Below, one piece after another: positions 35,981-43,861 of a stretch of 64,000 nt of DNA. The notes below the pieces were generated by a model. The model was not told the DNA's origin and did no database searches. It saw only the letters and a program-made list of their open reading frames with translations. Position 1 is the stretch's first letter, and the number at the start of each line of letters is the position of its first letter. This DNA is from Bacteroidota bacterium (lineage in GTDB: Bacteria > Bacteroidota > Bacteroidia > Sphingobacteriales > Sphingobacteriaceae), in contig JAEXHI010000012.1 of NCBI GenBank assembly GCA_023450085.1, forward strand, positions 1-64,000. Direction: 5' to 3'. The translations under genes and the position numbers were made by a program.

Positions 35981-37311
35981 TGCGAAAGTATTTTTATCTG
36001 ATCATGGCATTGGTCCTGTTGTTAAAAACGCAGGGGCAATGCCAAGTTTATCATGCTTTTTTGAACTTTGCTGCGCCAGATAGATTACTTTATGACCGAT
36101 TTGGCTTCAACTATGAAATTGGTGATAATTTGGTGGTGGTGGGTGCTCCCGAAGGCGATTTATTTCCTACAAATAAGTCACAAATATTCGACGCTGGTTA
36201 TGTATGTATCTATGAAAGACTGTCAAGAGGAGATTGGAAAACTCCGGTGAAACTATACGCACCAATACCGCAGGAAGTTGGACATTTTGGCCAAAGTATT
36301 TCCTTAAATAACGGTAAACTTTTAGTGGGCGAACCTTTATACAATACCACAGACTCTGCAAACCACAAACAGGCAGGTAGAGCTTGGCTGTACCAAAGAG
36401 ATCAATTCGGCCATTGGCGTAATGCGCCCTCTCTTAGCCCTATGAAACAGTCGGGCAATGCTTGGTTTGGCTACGCCGTAGCACTAACAGATTCCAATGC
36501 GTTTATCAGTGCACCAATGATGACGGTTAGCCAAAGCCAATCTATGGAGGGTGCAGGAGCTGTTTATGTGTTTAGCTTGAGCGATAAAGACACGAAAGAA
36601 ACACAATTGTTAACTAGTCCAACCGTAATGGCGGGCCAACAATTTGGTAACGCGATTGCCGCAGATAAGCAAACGCTCGTGATTGCCGCCCACCGATCAG
36701 ATATTAAGGGTATCAAAAACTTCAATAGTTCTGGCGCTGTTTTTATCTATGAAAAAAATATGGAAGGCCATTGGGTTTTCAAGCAAGAACTCCATGTTCC
36801 TAACCCAATTGGACAGGAAAATTTTGGTAGCGCCATTTCACTTTCAGGCGATCAACTTATTGTAGGTGCCAGTCAGGATCAATTGGACGAAAAAAACCTC
36901 AACAGGATCAAAAACGCAGGAGCTGCGTATTTTTATAGAAAGAGCAAGATCAGCAAAAAATGGGAACTGGAACAAAAACTCACCGCTCCTTCCAGGTCAG
37001 AAGGCGATTTATTCGGTTTTGCTGTAAGTTTATCCGCTGATAGACTTGCCATTTCCAGCCCTTTAAAAAATCAAACTGATCAAGCCAAAGGAACATCGGA
37101 AAATGGCTCGATATACCTTTACCAAAAAAATCAACGTGGAAAATTGGAATTGATACAAACCATTCCAGCACCCAATAAAGGCTTGAACTTCGGGAGCGCT
37201 GTTAAACTAAATGGCAAATGGCTTGGTATAGGTGCCTATCGCACCGAAACTGATGAAAACGGTAAAGATCCAAAGATCGACGCTGGTTTAGCCTATCTGA
37301 TGGAATACTAA
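35980..37311 (+). CDS. Seven-blade FG-GAP-like beta-propeller secreted protein
   Basis: The 443-residue protein has a signal peptide (about 1-20) followed by seven repeats, each with a strand of the type 'L.V.G.P': NLVVVGAPEGD, GKLLVGEPLY, NAFISAPMM, QTLVIAAHRSD, DQLIVGASQDQ, DRLAISSPLKN and KWLGIGAYRTE. Between them run phrases such as 'GAVFIYEKNMEGHWVFKQEL' and 'AGAAYFYRKS'. Seven repeats fit one closed FG-GAP beta-propeller. No sorting domain is present, unlike its neighbour. One-base overlap with the phosphatase gene indicates coupled expression. It is probably a binding or accessory subunit for that enzyme. Confidence 0.75.
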   Translation: MRKYFYLIMALVLLLKTQGQCQVYHAFLNFAAPDRLLYDRFGFNYEIGDNLVVVGAPEGDLFPTNKSQIFDAGYVCIYERLSRGDWKTPVKLYAPIPQEVGHFGQSISLNNGKLLVGEPLYNTTDSANHKQAGRAWLYQRDQFGHWRNAPSLSPMKQSGNAWFGYAVALTDSNAFISAPMMTVSQSQSMEGAGAVYVFSLSDKDTKETQLLTSPTVMAGQQFGNAIAADKQTLVIAAHRSDIKGIKNFNSSGAVFIYEKNMEGHWVFKQELHVPNPIGQENFGSAISLSGDQLIVGASQDQLDEKNLNRIKNAGAAYFYRKSKISKKWELEQKLTAPSRSEGDLFGFAVSLSADRLAISSPLKNQTDQAKGTSENGSIYLYQKNQRGKLELIQTIPAPNKGLNFGSAVKLNGKWLGIGAYRTETDENGKDPKIDAGLAYLMEY

Positions 37312-37343
37312 ATACGCTCATTTTTGAACAAATGAATTTTATA

Positions 37344-37375
37344 CAAAAGCCCCTGATTAAAACCAAGGGCTTTTG
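37344..37375. terminator. Bidirectional terminator-like hairpin
   Basis: CAAAAGCCC (37344-37352) pairs perfectly with GGGCTTTTG (37367-37375) around a 14-base loop. It lies 32 bases past the stop of the FG-GAP gene and beyond the 3' end of the convergent HxlR gene. The T-run is part of the stem, so strength is uncertain. Confidence 0.65.
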
Positions 37376-37479
37376 TTCGATCTTCATTTTAGAAATTAGC
37401 ATTGAGTACAGCAACAAACCTCACCCACATTTGTCCAGCTTGCTCACCATAGCCAGAAAAGAAAGAAATGCCTTTTTCC

Positions 37480-37899
37480 TCACCGTATTTGGCCAACATT
37501 AGCATCCTGCTGCTCATTTTCTACACCGCCCACAGAAACCCTTTGAGCAGCATGCATGCGAAGTCGTGCGCCCCATACATCTAACTGGTCCCAAATAGGA
37601 ATCAATTCACGGGCAATAGCCGTTAATTCATAATCTACCCGAGGTGGAATTTCCGCAAAAACGGTTCGTTTAACCAAACCTTCTTTTTCCAATTCCTTAA
37701 GCTGCAAGGTCAGCATACGCTCCGTAATACCTGGGATACTTTTTTTAAGCTCACCGAAGCGAAGTGTGCTATTTCTAAGCTGGAAGAGTATGGTCATCTT
37801 CCATCGACCACCAATTTTACAAATGGCATAAATTGCATCGCAACTCATAATAAGCTTAGCATTAGCGGTATTTGTTGAAGTCTCTTTTCTTTTTGGCAT
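37480..37899 (-). CDS. HxlR-family winged-helix transcriptional regulator
   Basis: The 139-residue protein has the HxlR pattern: a cysteine in the early helix (MSCDAIYAICKIGGRWKMTI), LRFGELKKSIPGITERMLT as the recognition region, LKELEKEGLVKRTVFAEIPP as the wing, and VDYELTAIARELIPIWDQL as the last helix. Members sense reactive electrophiles or oxidants through the cysteine. It is divergent from the MFS transporter gene, and an inverted repeat lies between them, so it probably represses that gene. The last 15 or so residues look atypical and overlap another open frame. Confidence 0.88.
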   Translation of the reverse strand: MPKRKETSTNTANAKLIMSCDAIYAICKIGGRWKMTILFQLRNSTLRFGELKKSIPGITERMLTLQLKELEKEGLVKRTVFAEIPPRVDYELTAIARELIPIWDQLDVWGARLRMHAAQRVSVGGVENEQQDANVGQIR

Positions 37900-37917
37900 T
37901 ACTTACAAAATTGTATG

Positions 37918-37936
37918 TACCATACATTGGATGGTA
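37918..37936. promoter_or_regulatory. Candidate HxlR operator, TACCAT-N7-ATGGTA
   Basis: TACCAT (37918-37923) and ATGGTA (37931-37936) are perfect inverted repeats with a 7-base spacer. The site begins 19 bases before the hxlR-like start and ends 62 bases before the MFS start, placing it over the divergent promoters. Confidence 0.55.
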
Positions 37937-37997
37937 TAGCGTATAAAGCTAGGTGCTTCCTTCTAATTTAGCCGCCTCAAATTATTTACTTGACACT

Positions 37998-39161
37998 ATG
38001 ATGGGAAAAAAAATGGCCTACATTGGCGCCCTCGGTTTTATCGGGGTAATTACTACTGAGTTTGGGGTGATTGGTATCTTACCACAGATAGCTGAACATT
38101 ACCATGTTTCTATAGACAAAGCAGGGATACTGTTGAGTGCTTTTGCGTTGGTTATTGCACTCACCGGACCTTTCATGACCTTGCTCATGTCGGGCTTTGA
38201 CCGCCGTAAAGTGATGATTGCCTCCATTGCAATATTCCTTTTAACAGGCCTCATTTCTGCGCTTTCGCCACCTTTTTGGCTTTTGGTGGTGGTACGGGTA
38301 CTGCCAGCCTTTTTGCAACCCGTTTACATTGCTACAGCATTATCTGTGGCAGTAACGGGAAGTGAAAAGAAACAGGAAAACCAGTTGATGGGCATTGTTT
38401 TCAGCGGCATTTCAATTGCTTCGGTTACTACGATACCTTTTGCCACCTATTTGGCCAGTCTTTTTACTTGGGAATATTCCTTTATGATACAGGCACTGGT
38501 TAGTGCTATTGCCTTATGTGCCATCTATTTCGGTCTTCCCAAAATGCCCGTAGCCGAGAAACGATCATATGGCAGCCAGCTCCTTATTCTAAAAAAGCCT
38601 ATTTTTTTGATCAGTACGGCGATGAATTTTTTCATGATCTCTGCCTGGTTCTCTACTTATAGCTACTTTGCCGAATATCTGGGGAAAGCCAAAGGGATGG
38701 ATGAAAAAATGGTTAGTTACATGCTGCTACTATTTGGTCTTATTGGCGTAGTAGCAAACTGGCTTTCGGGAAAAATGTTGAGCAGGCACATTGCAGGCAC
38801 CACGGCATTCTTTCTCTCTGGCACTTTATTGATTCCTGTGCTGCTCTATTTTTCAGGAACCGATCTTACGGTCAATATCCTTGTATTACTGCTATGGGGC
38901 TTTCTATATTCTCCGAGTTTTTTGAACGCTTCTACTTATATGATCTCAGCAGCACGAGACTCGTTAGAATTTGCCAATAGCTTGGCAACATCCTTCGGTA
39001 ATTTGGGCGTATCCTTAGGAACCACAGCCGGAGGATGGATTATTGCCACCAGAGGCGTTACGGATGTGCCGTGGCTGACTTTTGGTTTTGGTACACTGGC
39101 CCTGCTCATGATTGGTTTGAGATATATTTATGAGAGGAACAGGCAATCCAATTTGAATTGA
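37998..39161 (+). CDS. MFS drug/sugar efflux transporter
   Basis: 387 residues from ATG 37998 (MMGKKMAYIGALGFIGVITT); a GTG at 37953 opens the frame but would add a polar stretch. Twelve hydrophobic segments are visible. The loop between TM2 and TM3 has SGFDRRKVMIASI, the MFS motif A position (G-x-D-R-R). The start EFGVIGILPQIAEHYHVS is typical of the DHA1 group of exporters (AraJ/YdhP-like). It is divergent from the HxlR regulator and probably controlled by it. The exported compound is unknown. Confidence 0.85.
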   Translation: MMGKKMAYIGALGFIGVITTEFGVIGILPQIAEHYHVSIDKAGILLSAFALVIALTGPFMTLLMSGFDRRKVMIASIAIFLLTGLISALSPPFWLLVVVRVLPAFLQPVYIATALSVAVTGSEKKQENQLMGIVFSGISIASVTTIPFATYLASLFTWEYSFMIQALVSAIALCAIYFGLPKMPVAEKRSYGSQLLILKKPIFLISTAMNFFMISAWFSTYSYFAEYLGKAKGMDEKMVSYMLLLFGLIGVVANWLSGKMLSRHIAGTTAFFLSGTLLIPVLLYFSGTDLTVNILVLLLWGFLYSPSFLNASTYMISAARDSLEFANSLATSFGNLGVSLGTTAGGWIIATRGVTDVPWLTFGFGTLALLMIGLRYIYERNRQSNLN

Positions 39162-39281
39162 TCTTATTGCTAAATCAAATCAAAAAAGCAAGATCTACCG
39201 TTAAATTATCCTTATATCAGTACTAAATTGATAAGTAAAGGCACATTCGTCGACAGATAAAGTGGAAACACCGATACTTGA

Positions 39282-39311
39282 TTGTGTAGTTTCACGCAGT
39301 GCGTACCTTTG
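39282..39311 (+). promoter_or_regulatory. Promoter TTG-N19-TACCTTTG for small RNA copy 2
   Basis: TTG at 39282-39284 and TACCTTTG at 39304-39311 are separated by 19 bases. This matches the Bacteroidota housekeeping promoter in both boxes and spacing. The conserved RNA segment starts four bases (TCTT) later. Confidence 0.7.
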
Positions 39312-39315
39312 TCTT

Positions 39316-39371
39316 GAGAGCGTTAATTTAGATGGGGATGGGGCTTCGTTATGAAGCCTCGTCCTTTTTTT
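39316..39371 (+). ncRNA. Candidate small RNA, copy 2 of a two-member family
   Basis: The predicted transcript is about 56 nt and begins with the same 20 bases as copy 1. The terminator here is different and stronger: GGATGGGGCTTC pairs with GAAGCCTCGTCC through 12 pairs (two G-U) around a GTTAT loop, then seven Ts to 39371. TGCAGTA follows one base later, as after copy 1. Keeping the 5' end while changing both strands of the terminator stem argues that the 5' segment is under selection, perhaps as a base-pairing seed or protein site. Confidence 0.68.
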
Positions 39372-39508
39372 ATGCAGTAGTCTTGTCATTTCGAACGGAA
39401 CGCTTGAAGTTGAGCAAATCTTTGAATTTGCTATCTTTTTATACGATGGCCAATTATCTTATCTAGTAAGCTAAATGGTTGGTGATCAAACCAACCGTAG
39501 CACATTCA

Positions 39509-40936
39509 CTATTTTATTACTTTATTGCCCCAGCCCATTAATTGTCCATACTGTAACATTTCTAGCTTTACGGTCCCATTTTCTTGAGTGGTAAACTTCA
39601 GTACCCCATCAGTACCGCCCTGCCTTATGGCCTGAAATTCATTTGCTGAAACAGGAAAGAAACGCATGTCCCATGCTACCCGATCAGAATTATGGATCAA
39701 ATGGCCATCTTCATAACTAATCAGCTGTTGCTCATTTTTGTCGTTAACATAGGTTCCAACAAATTTTCTGATTTCCGATGATGGAAGATCGACCTTTTTC
39801 TTGTATTCAACAGTAAATGGCTTGCCGTCCAAAATCTCATTAATGTTTTCGTAGGGATAAGCTCCAAGTTTGAAATTCTGTAACACCACTATTGTTCTAT
39901 CTTTTACCATGTTGTGGTAGATAAATGTGGCATAACCATCCCAACTGCCGGTATGACCAAAAGAAAAACGATCCTTACCTTTCGATACATCTAACCCGAA
40001 ACCATAGGGAATATTTTTGCCTTCGCTAGTTTTGGTCACTTCGGTCATCAGTTCAAATTCCTGTTTTGAGAAAAGTGTATTGCTTTTAAATGAACTGATC
40101 CATCTGTAAATATCTTCCACTGTCGAATTTACTTTTGCGTTTCCTACTACCCCATCCAACTTGTATGATAAACTGTCTGCATGTCCTGTATCCTCAGGGA
40201 CGACCTTTTTAAAGGAAGCCTTAGCCCACACATAACCTACGGCGTGATTTCTGATCTTTCTCGGGGCCTGTCTGCGATTGTAAACGAAAGTGTTTTTCAT
40301 CCCTAAAGGCCTAAAAATATTTTGGGCAAGATAGTTAGCATATGTTTTTCCCGAAACCCGCTCTATAATAGTGGCCAACAAGGCGTAATTTGTGTTGTTA
40401 TAACGATGCCTACTTCCTGGAGCAAACTGTAAAGTGTCCTTTTTTAATGCATAAAAATTGATCAAATCTTGATTGTCCGCAATCCTTTTCCCCACTACAC
40501 TTTTCGGCAGATCAACTAAGTATTCTGGAATTCCACTGGTATGCCTAATCAGGTCCATAATGCTTACGCTGTCCCAAAATGCCAGTTCCGGCAGAAACTT
40601 TGAAATCTTATCTTCATAATCCAACTTACCTTCCCTTTTTAAGAGTACAATAGCTGCAGCAGTAAATTGCTTGGAACAAGAGGCTAACTCGAAAACAGTT
40701 TTTTCATCATTTTTCAATCCCGTAGTTTCATTAGCCAGTCCAAAACCTCTTTCATAAATCACCTTCCCTTTATCGGCCACCAGTATTGTTCCACTAAACT
40801 GATGTTGGTTGTGCATAAAACTAAAGATACTGTCCAATTTTTGGACCTGTTTAGTCTGTTGCGCATATATATTATCAACTAACCCAAGTAGAATTAATAT
40901 GCACAACAGTTTTTTAGTTCTTAAATAGTCTTTCAT
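39509..40936 (-). CDS. Class C beta-lactamase-type serine hydrolase
   Basis: The 475-residue protein has a signal peptide (about 1-25, ending IYAQ) and a beta-lactamase domain (about 30-360): SCSK at 86-89 as SxxK, RYNNTNYALL supplying the Y-x-N motif, and FGHTGSWDGY supplying the HTG triad. The C-terminal 100 residues (DLPSSEIRKFVGTYVNDKNEQ onward) are a lipocalin-like domain found in peptidases and esterases of this family. It is more likely a D-Ala peptidase or esterase than a drug-resistance enzyme. The gene is alone. Confidence 0.85.
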   Translation of the reverse strand: MKDYLRTKKLLCILILLGLVDNIYAQQTKQVQKLDSIFSFMHNQHQFSGTILVADKGKVIYERGFGLANETTGLKNDEKTVFELASCSKQFTAAAIVLLKREGKLDYEDKISKFLPELAFWDSVSIMDLIRHTSGIPEYLVDLPKSVVGKRIADNQDLINFYALKKDTLQFAPGSRHRYNNTNYALLATIIERVSGKTYANYLAQNIFRPLGMKNTFVYNRRQAPRKIRNHAVGYVWAKASFKKVVPEDTGHADSLSYKLDGVVGNAKVNSTVEDIYRWISSFKSNTLFSKQEFELMTEVTKTSEGKNIPYGFGLDVSKGKDRFSFGHTGSWDGYATFIYHNMVKDRTIVVLQNFKLGAYPYENINEILDGKPFTVEYKKKVDLPSSEIRKFVGTYVNDKNEQQLISYEDGHLIHNSDRVAWDMRFFPVSANEFQAIRQGGTDGVLKFTTQENGTVKLEMLQYGQLMGWGNKVIK

Positions 40937-41155
40937 ATTACAAAGTCTCCATAAAGTGACATTTGTTGCACCAAATCAAATCATTTTATCTTTCTTCTTA
41001 TCTAAGCACTACATTTACAAACACTTATTTTTTTTAGAAAGTCCTAGATAGCTATTATATCGTAGGTCCTGTAAAATCATTATTTCTTGGTACTTCCAAA
41101 AATAGCCTTGGTTTTCAATTCTATAATATTATCATTAGTTTTAAGTGATCAAGCT

Positions 41156-42136
41156 ATGCCTATGGCCCATTCAAACCTTTTATTGTTAGATAAGCTGCAC
41201 CAATTGATCTGTTATAACGTAATTGGAGACCTCCAATACCAAAACAGATATGTTGGCTTCAATGGTGAACTTTCATTTATGGAATGGTATAGCGAGCACC
41301 GACCGCACCACAACATATTTGATGGAGGCTATTTTATGCCTACGGTTGAGGGCAATAGTTGCTACCAAGACAGTATCTACTTTACCGTATCTTCTGATTC
41401 TTTTGAAGATTATCTTCTCATTTATAAACATTTATCCTACTTACAACTAAAAAGGTATTTCTTTATCCAATATGATGATAATATCGCTCCAGAAAATTGG
41501 GAACAAATAGATTTACTAGGCACTGGTATCTCCTTGCCAGTACCGGTATTCAAGGTATGGGAGTTCATGACCGATACAGCTAGCTTCAAAGAGGGATCAA
41601 TCAACGACCTCCTTTCGAACTACGAAAAGATTGAGCAGTACAAACCTGTCAACCGAGTGCCGCACGAGCTTGGCAAAAGATGGATAGCCAAATTGGAAAA
41701 ATTCGACCATAAGCTAATTACACAGCTTTATGTACAGCGATTGATCTTTGACGGCCTGATGGGCTTCAAGGTAAAAAGAGGTATCCCCAGCGATATTGAT
41801 TGCATTGTTATGAACGAAAAGGGAAAACTGGTTTTTGTGGAAGTCAAGGAAAAAGATCCAAGCAAAAGGGGCACTCCAGGATTTGGAATGGATGTGCACC
41901 GTATCGAATCTCTGACACATTTGGCTTCTGCTACCAAGCTCAATGTAGCCTATGTGGTTCGAAGGGTAAAAGACCAAGTTACTAGGGAATTTGTTGAATG
42001 GCGGAGCATTTCCATTCTCGATTTCATCGATAAGCTGGACGAAAATCCTATCGAAGGTGGTACTGGTATGCGCTCGGTGCACTCGTCCAACCCAACCTAT
42101 ATTTGTGCCTTAGCACACTTCACTATAATAAGGTAA
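41156..42136 (+). CDS. PD-(D/E)xK nuclease-like protein beside the restriction system
   Basis: 326 residues from ATG 41156 (MPMAHSNLLLLDKLH); a TTG at 41087 and an ATG at 41162 are alternatives. I recognise no named family. The C-terminal third has a plausible PD-(D/E)xK site: VQRLIFDGLMGFKVKRG, then PSDIDCIVMNEKGKLVFVEV followed by KEKDP. This gives the D of motif II and E-V-K of motif III on adjacent strands, as in restriction enzymes and Holliday-junction resolvases. The N-terminal 200 residues might bind DNA. It is convergent with the restriction operon (34 bases between stops). It could be a second nuclease or an unrelated defence gene. Confidence 0.6.
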   Translation: MPMAHSNLLLLDKLHQLICYNVIGDLQYQNRYVGFNGELSFMEWYSEHRPHHNIFDGGYFMPTVEGNSCYQDSIYFTVSSDSFEDYLLIYKHLSYLQLKRYFFIQYDDNIAPENWEQIDLLGTGISLPVPVFKVWEFMTDTASFKEGSINDLLSNYEKIEQYKPVNRVPHELGKRWIAKLEKFDHKLITQLYVQRLIFDGLMGFKVKRGIPSDIDCIVMNEKGKLVFVEVKEKDPSKRGTPGFGMDVHRIESLTHLASATKLNVAYVVRRVKDQVTREFVEWRSISILDFIDKLDENPIEGGTGMRSVHSSNPTYICALAHFTIIR

Positions 42137-42170
42137 TTAGTGCTGCTTTGGTAATTTAGGATGTTCCTAT

Positions 42171-43850
42171 TTATCGCAAGATGTATGGTTCAAAATTCTC
42201 TAGCAATTCGAAAAGTTCTTGATTACTCTCGGTCGTGGCAATTGCCAATAGGACTTGGTTGTGGATAGTCCTATAAATTTTGCCATTGAGCAATTTGAAA
42301 TGTTGGCCAACAAAGATTTGCGGATCAATATTCTGCCTTAATTGATAGAATTCAAAGCCACACCTTCCTTGATTCGAAAAATACTCCAAAAACTCCTTTC
42401 TGAATGTTTCTCGTACCTGCTTTCTGAATTTTTGTACCGCACCTTGGCTAAAAGTGACATAAGCCTTTAACACAAATAGAAAATTGATCTTGTACTGGTG
42501 CACAAATAAAGTGTCCCTATCAAACAACCTATCTCTAAAATGAAAGGATGTTACGACATCTCCATTGGGTCTAAGTTCATTTAGTTCGTAATCATTAGGG
42601 TCTCCAATGTGTCCGTAAATAAAAAAATTAGGTGTTAGGTTATATCCTTCGGTCAACTCATCCCTATAGCGTAAACCAGGTCTGCAAGTTTTGCCTCCAT
42701 CGTTTAGCTGGTCGATGTTGTATTGGATCACATTCTTTGCATAAGTGAATTGTTTATACCTAGAAAGATCATGTGCTTGGCTTCCGGATTTATAATATTT
42801 AGAATCTCCAATATAGAAGATACGAGAGTCGTCCAACAAAGATGTATAGTCAAAGAGGTGATCAATAACTTTTCCATCTCGGTTATATTTCAATTGTGAA
42901 AGTGTCACGCCGCCAGCCGACTTTTCGTGGAGTTCATCTGAGAATAATCGATCTACCATTTCCTCAAAAACGATATTGTAACTGCTAATCGTGATAAAAT
43001 CCTCTTGTACTTTTACACTAGCTTCGTCGTATTGCGAGAAAAAGATCATACAGAGATTATGCATCGATTTGAGCATATCATTAAAATATCTATACTTGAT
43101 TTTCTTCAGCTTCTGTAGGCCACCCTTTTTAAGTTCAACGAAACGTTTGCCTTTGACAATTGGATAAATTCTATCTAGATGCAATCCTAAACTATGCTGC
43201 TCGTTGAAATAGTTGACAATCGAAAGAAAATACACAATCAGTTCCTCATCATTATCTACGGCCTTATTTTTACTACGCACTCGGTCATAGACAAAAGTTT
43301 TCTCGTCAATCAAAATAGGATTACCCTTTCTTACGGTCTTTTCCCATTTTGGCTTTTTCGGATTGGCATTTACGGCATCAATATGTTTATATAAGATATG
43401 ACCACTATTTTTCTTGTAGAAAGAAACAAAGCTCAATACTATATCCAAATAAGAATACTGCTGAGTAGTTTGCAGCCCTTTTAACTGATAAGTCGGTGAA
43501 TAGTTGATCAACTCGGATTCTGGAAATTTCTTCCTGAATAATAGCAAACTTTTATAAAAGAAGATAGAAAGATTCCTCAACCATTCCAGTTGTTTATCAT
43601 GCTTAACTGAAGTGCCTCGCTCTCCTATTTGACACAGTTCTTCTTTTGATACCCCCCAGACGGTCTGCTCTGCATCCTTCATAAAAACCTTAGGTAGCAT
43701 GAACACCAATTCATTACTTTCCAATGAATGGTAATAGCCCACAGCTTTGATAATACCCTGATAGCCCTGAGGGTAGTAGAACTGAGCCGACTTGAATATC
43801 CTCTCTAAATGCTCAATGGGATATTTCTCTCCTTCAATGAGTATCTTCAT
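42171..43850 (-). CDS. LlaJI/McrC-like restriction endonuclease subunit
   Basis: The 559-residue protein has the N-terminal region (EHLERIFKSAQFY, then ESNELVFMLPKVFMKDAEQT) of LlaJI-type nuclease subunits. The nuclease domain is near residues 295-400: IVFEEMVDRLFSDEL (motif I glutamate), KVIDHLFDYTSLLDDSRIFY, then IGDSKYYKSGS giving a D-x-K motif III, and HDLSRYKQFTYAKNVIQYNI. In McrBC-type enzymes this subunit cuts DNA when brought in by the GTPase, which is encoded 11 bases upstream. Confidence 0.78.
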   Translation of the reverse strand: MKILIEGEKYPIEHLERIFKSAQFYYPQGYQGIIKAVGYYHSLESNELVFMLPKVFMKDAEQTVWGVSKEELCQIGERGTSVKHDKQLEWLRNLSIFFYKSLLLFRKKFPESELINYSPTYQLKGLQTTQQYSYLDIVLSFVSFYKKNSGHILYKHIDAVNANPKKPKWEKTVRKGNPILIDEKTFVYDRVRSKNKAVDNDEELIVYFLSIVNYFNEQHSLGLHLDRIYPIVKGKRFVELKKGGLQKLKKIKYRYFNDMLKSMHNLCMIFFSQYDEASVKVQEDFITISSYNIVFEEMVDRLFSDELHEKSAGGVTLSQLKYNRDGKVIDHLFDYTSLLDDSRIFYIGDSKYYKSGSQAHDLSRYKQFTYAKNVIQYNIDQLNDGGKTCRPGLRYRDELTEGYNLTPNFFIYGHIGDPNDYELNELRPNGDVVTSFHFRDRLFDRDTLFVHQYKINFLFVLKAYVTFSQGAVQKFRKQVRETFRKEFLEYFSNQGRCGFEFYQLRQNIDPQIFVGQHFKLLNGKIYRTIHNQVLLAIATTESNQELFELLENFEPYILR

Positions 43851-43861
43851 TACAGGATATT

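Larger units (their letters stand above)
39162..39508. other. Intergenic region holding small RNA copy 2
   Basis: 347 bases between the 3' ends of the MFS gene and the serine hydrolase gene. It holds the promoter and body of the small RNA (39282-39371), then a half-copy of a palindromic intergenic element (39382-39423, TTGTCATTTCGAACGG). The first 120 bases show nothing I can interpret. Confidence 0.6.

Noticed and set aside
37953..37997. GTG start for the MFS transporter
   Set aside because: The extra 15 residues are polar and unlike family N-termini. ATG at 37998 starts just before the first membrane segment.
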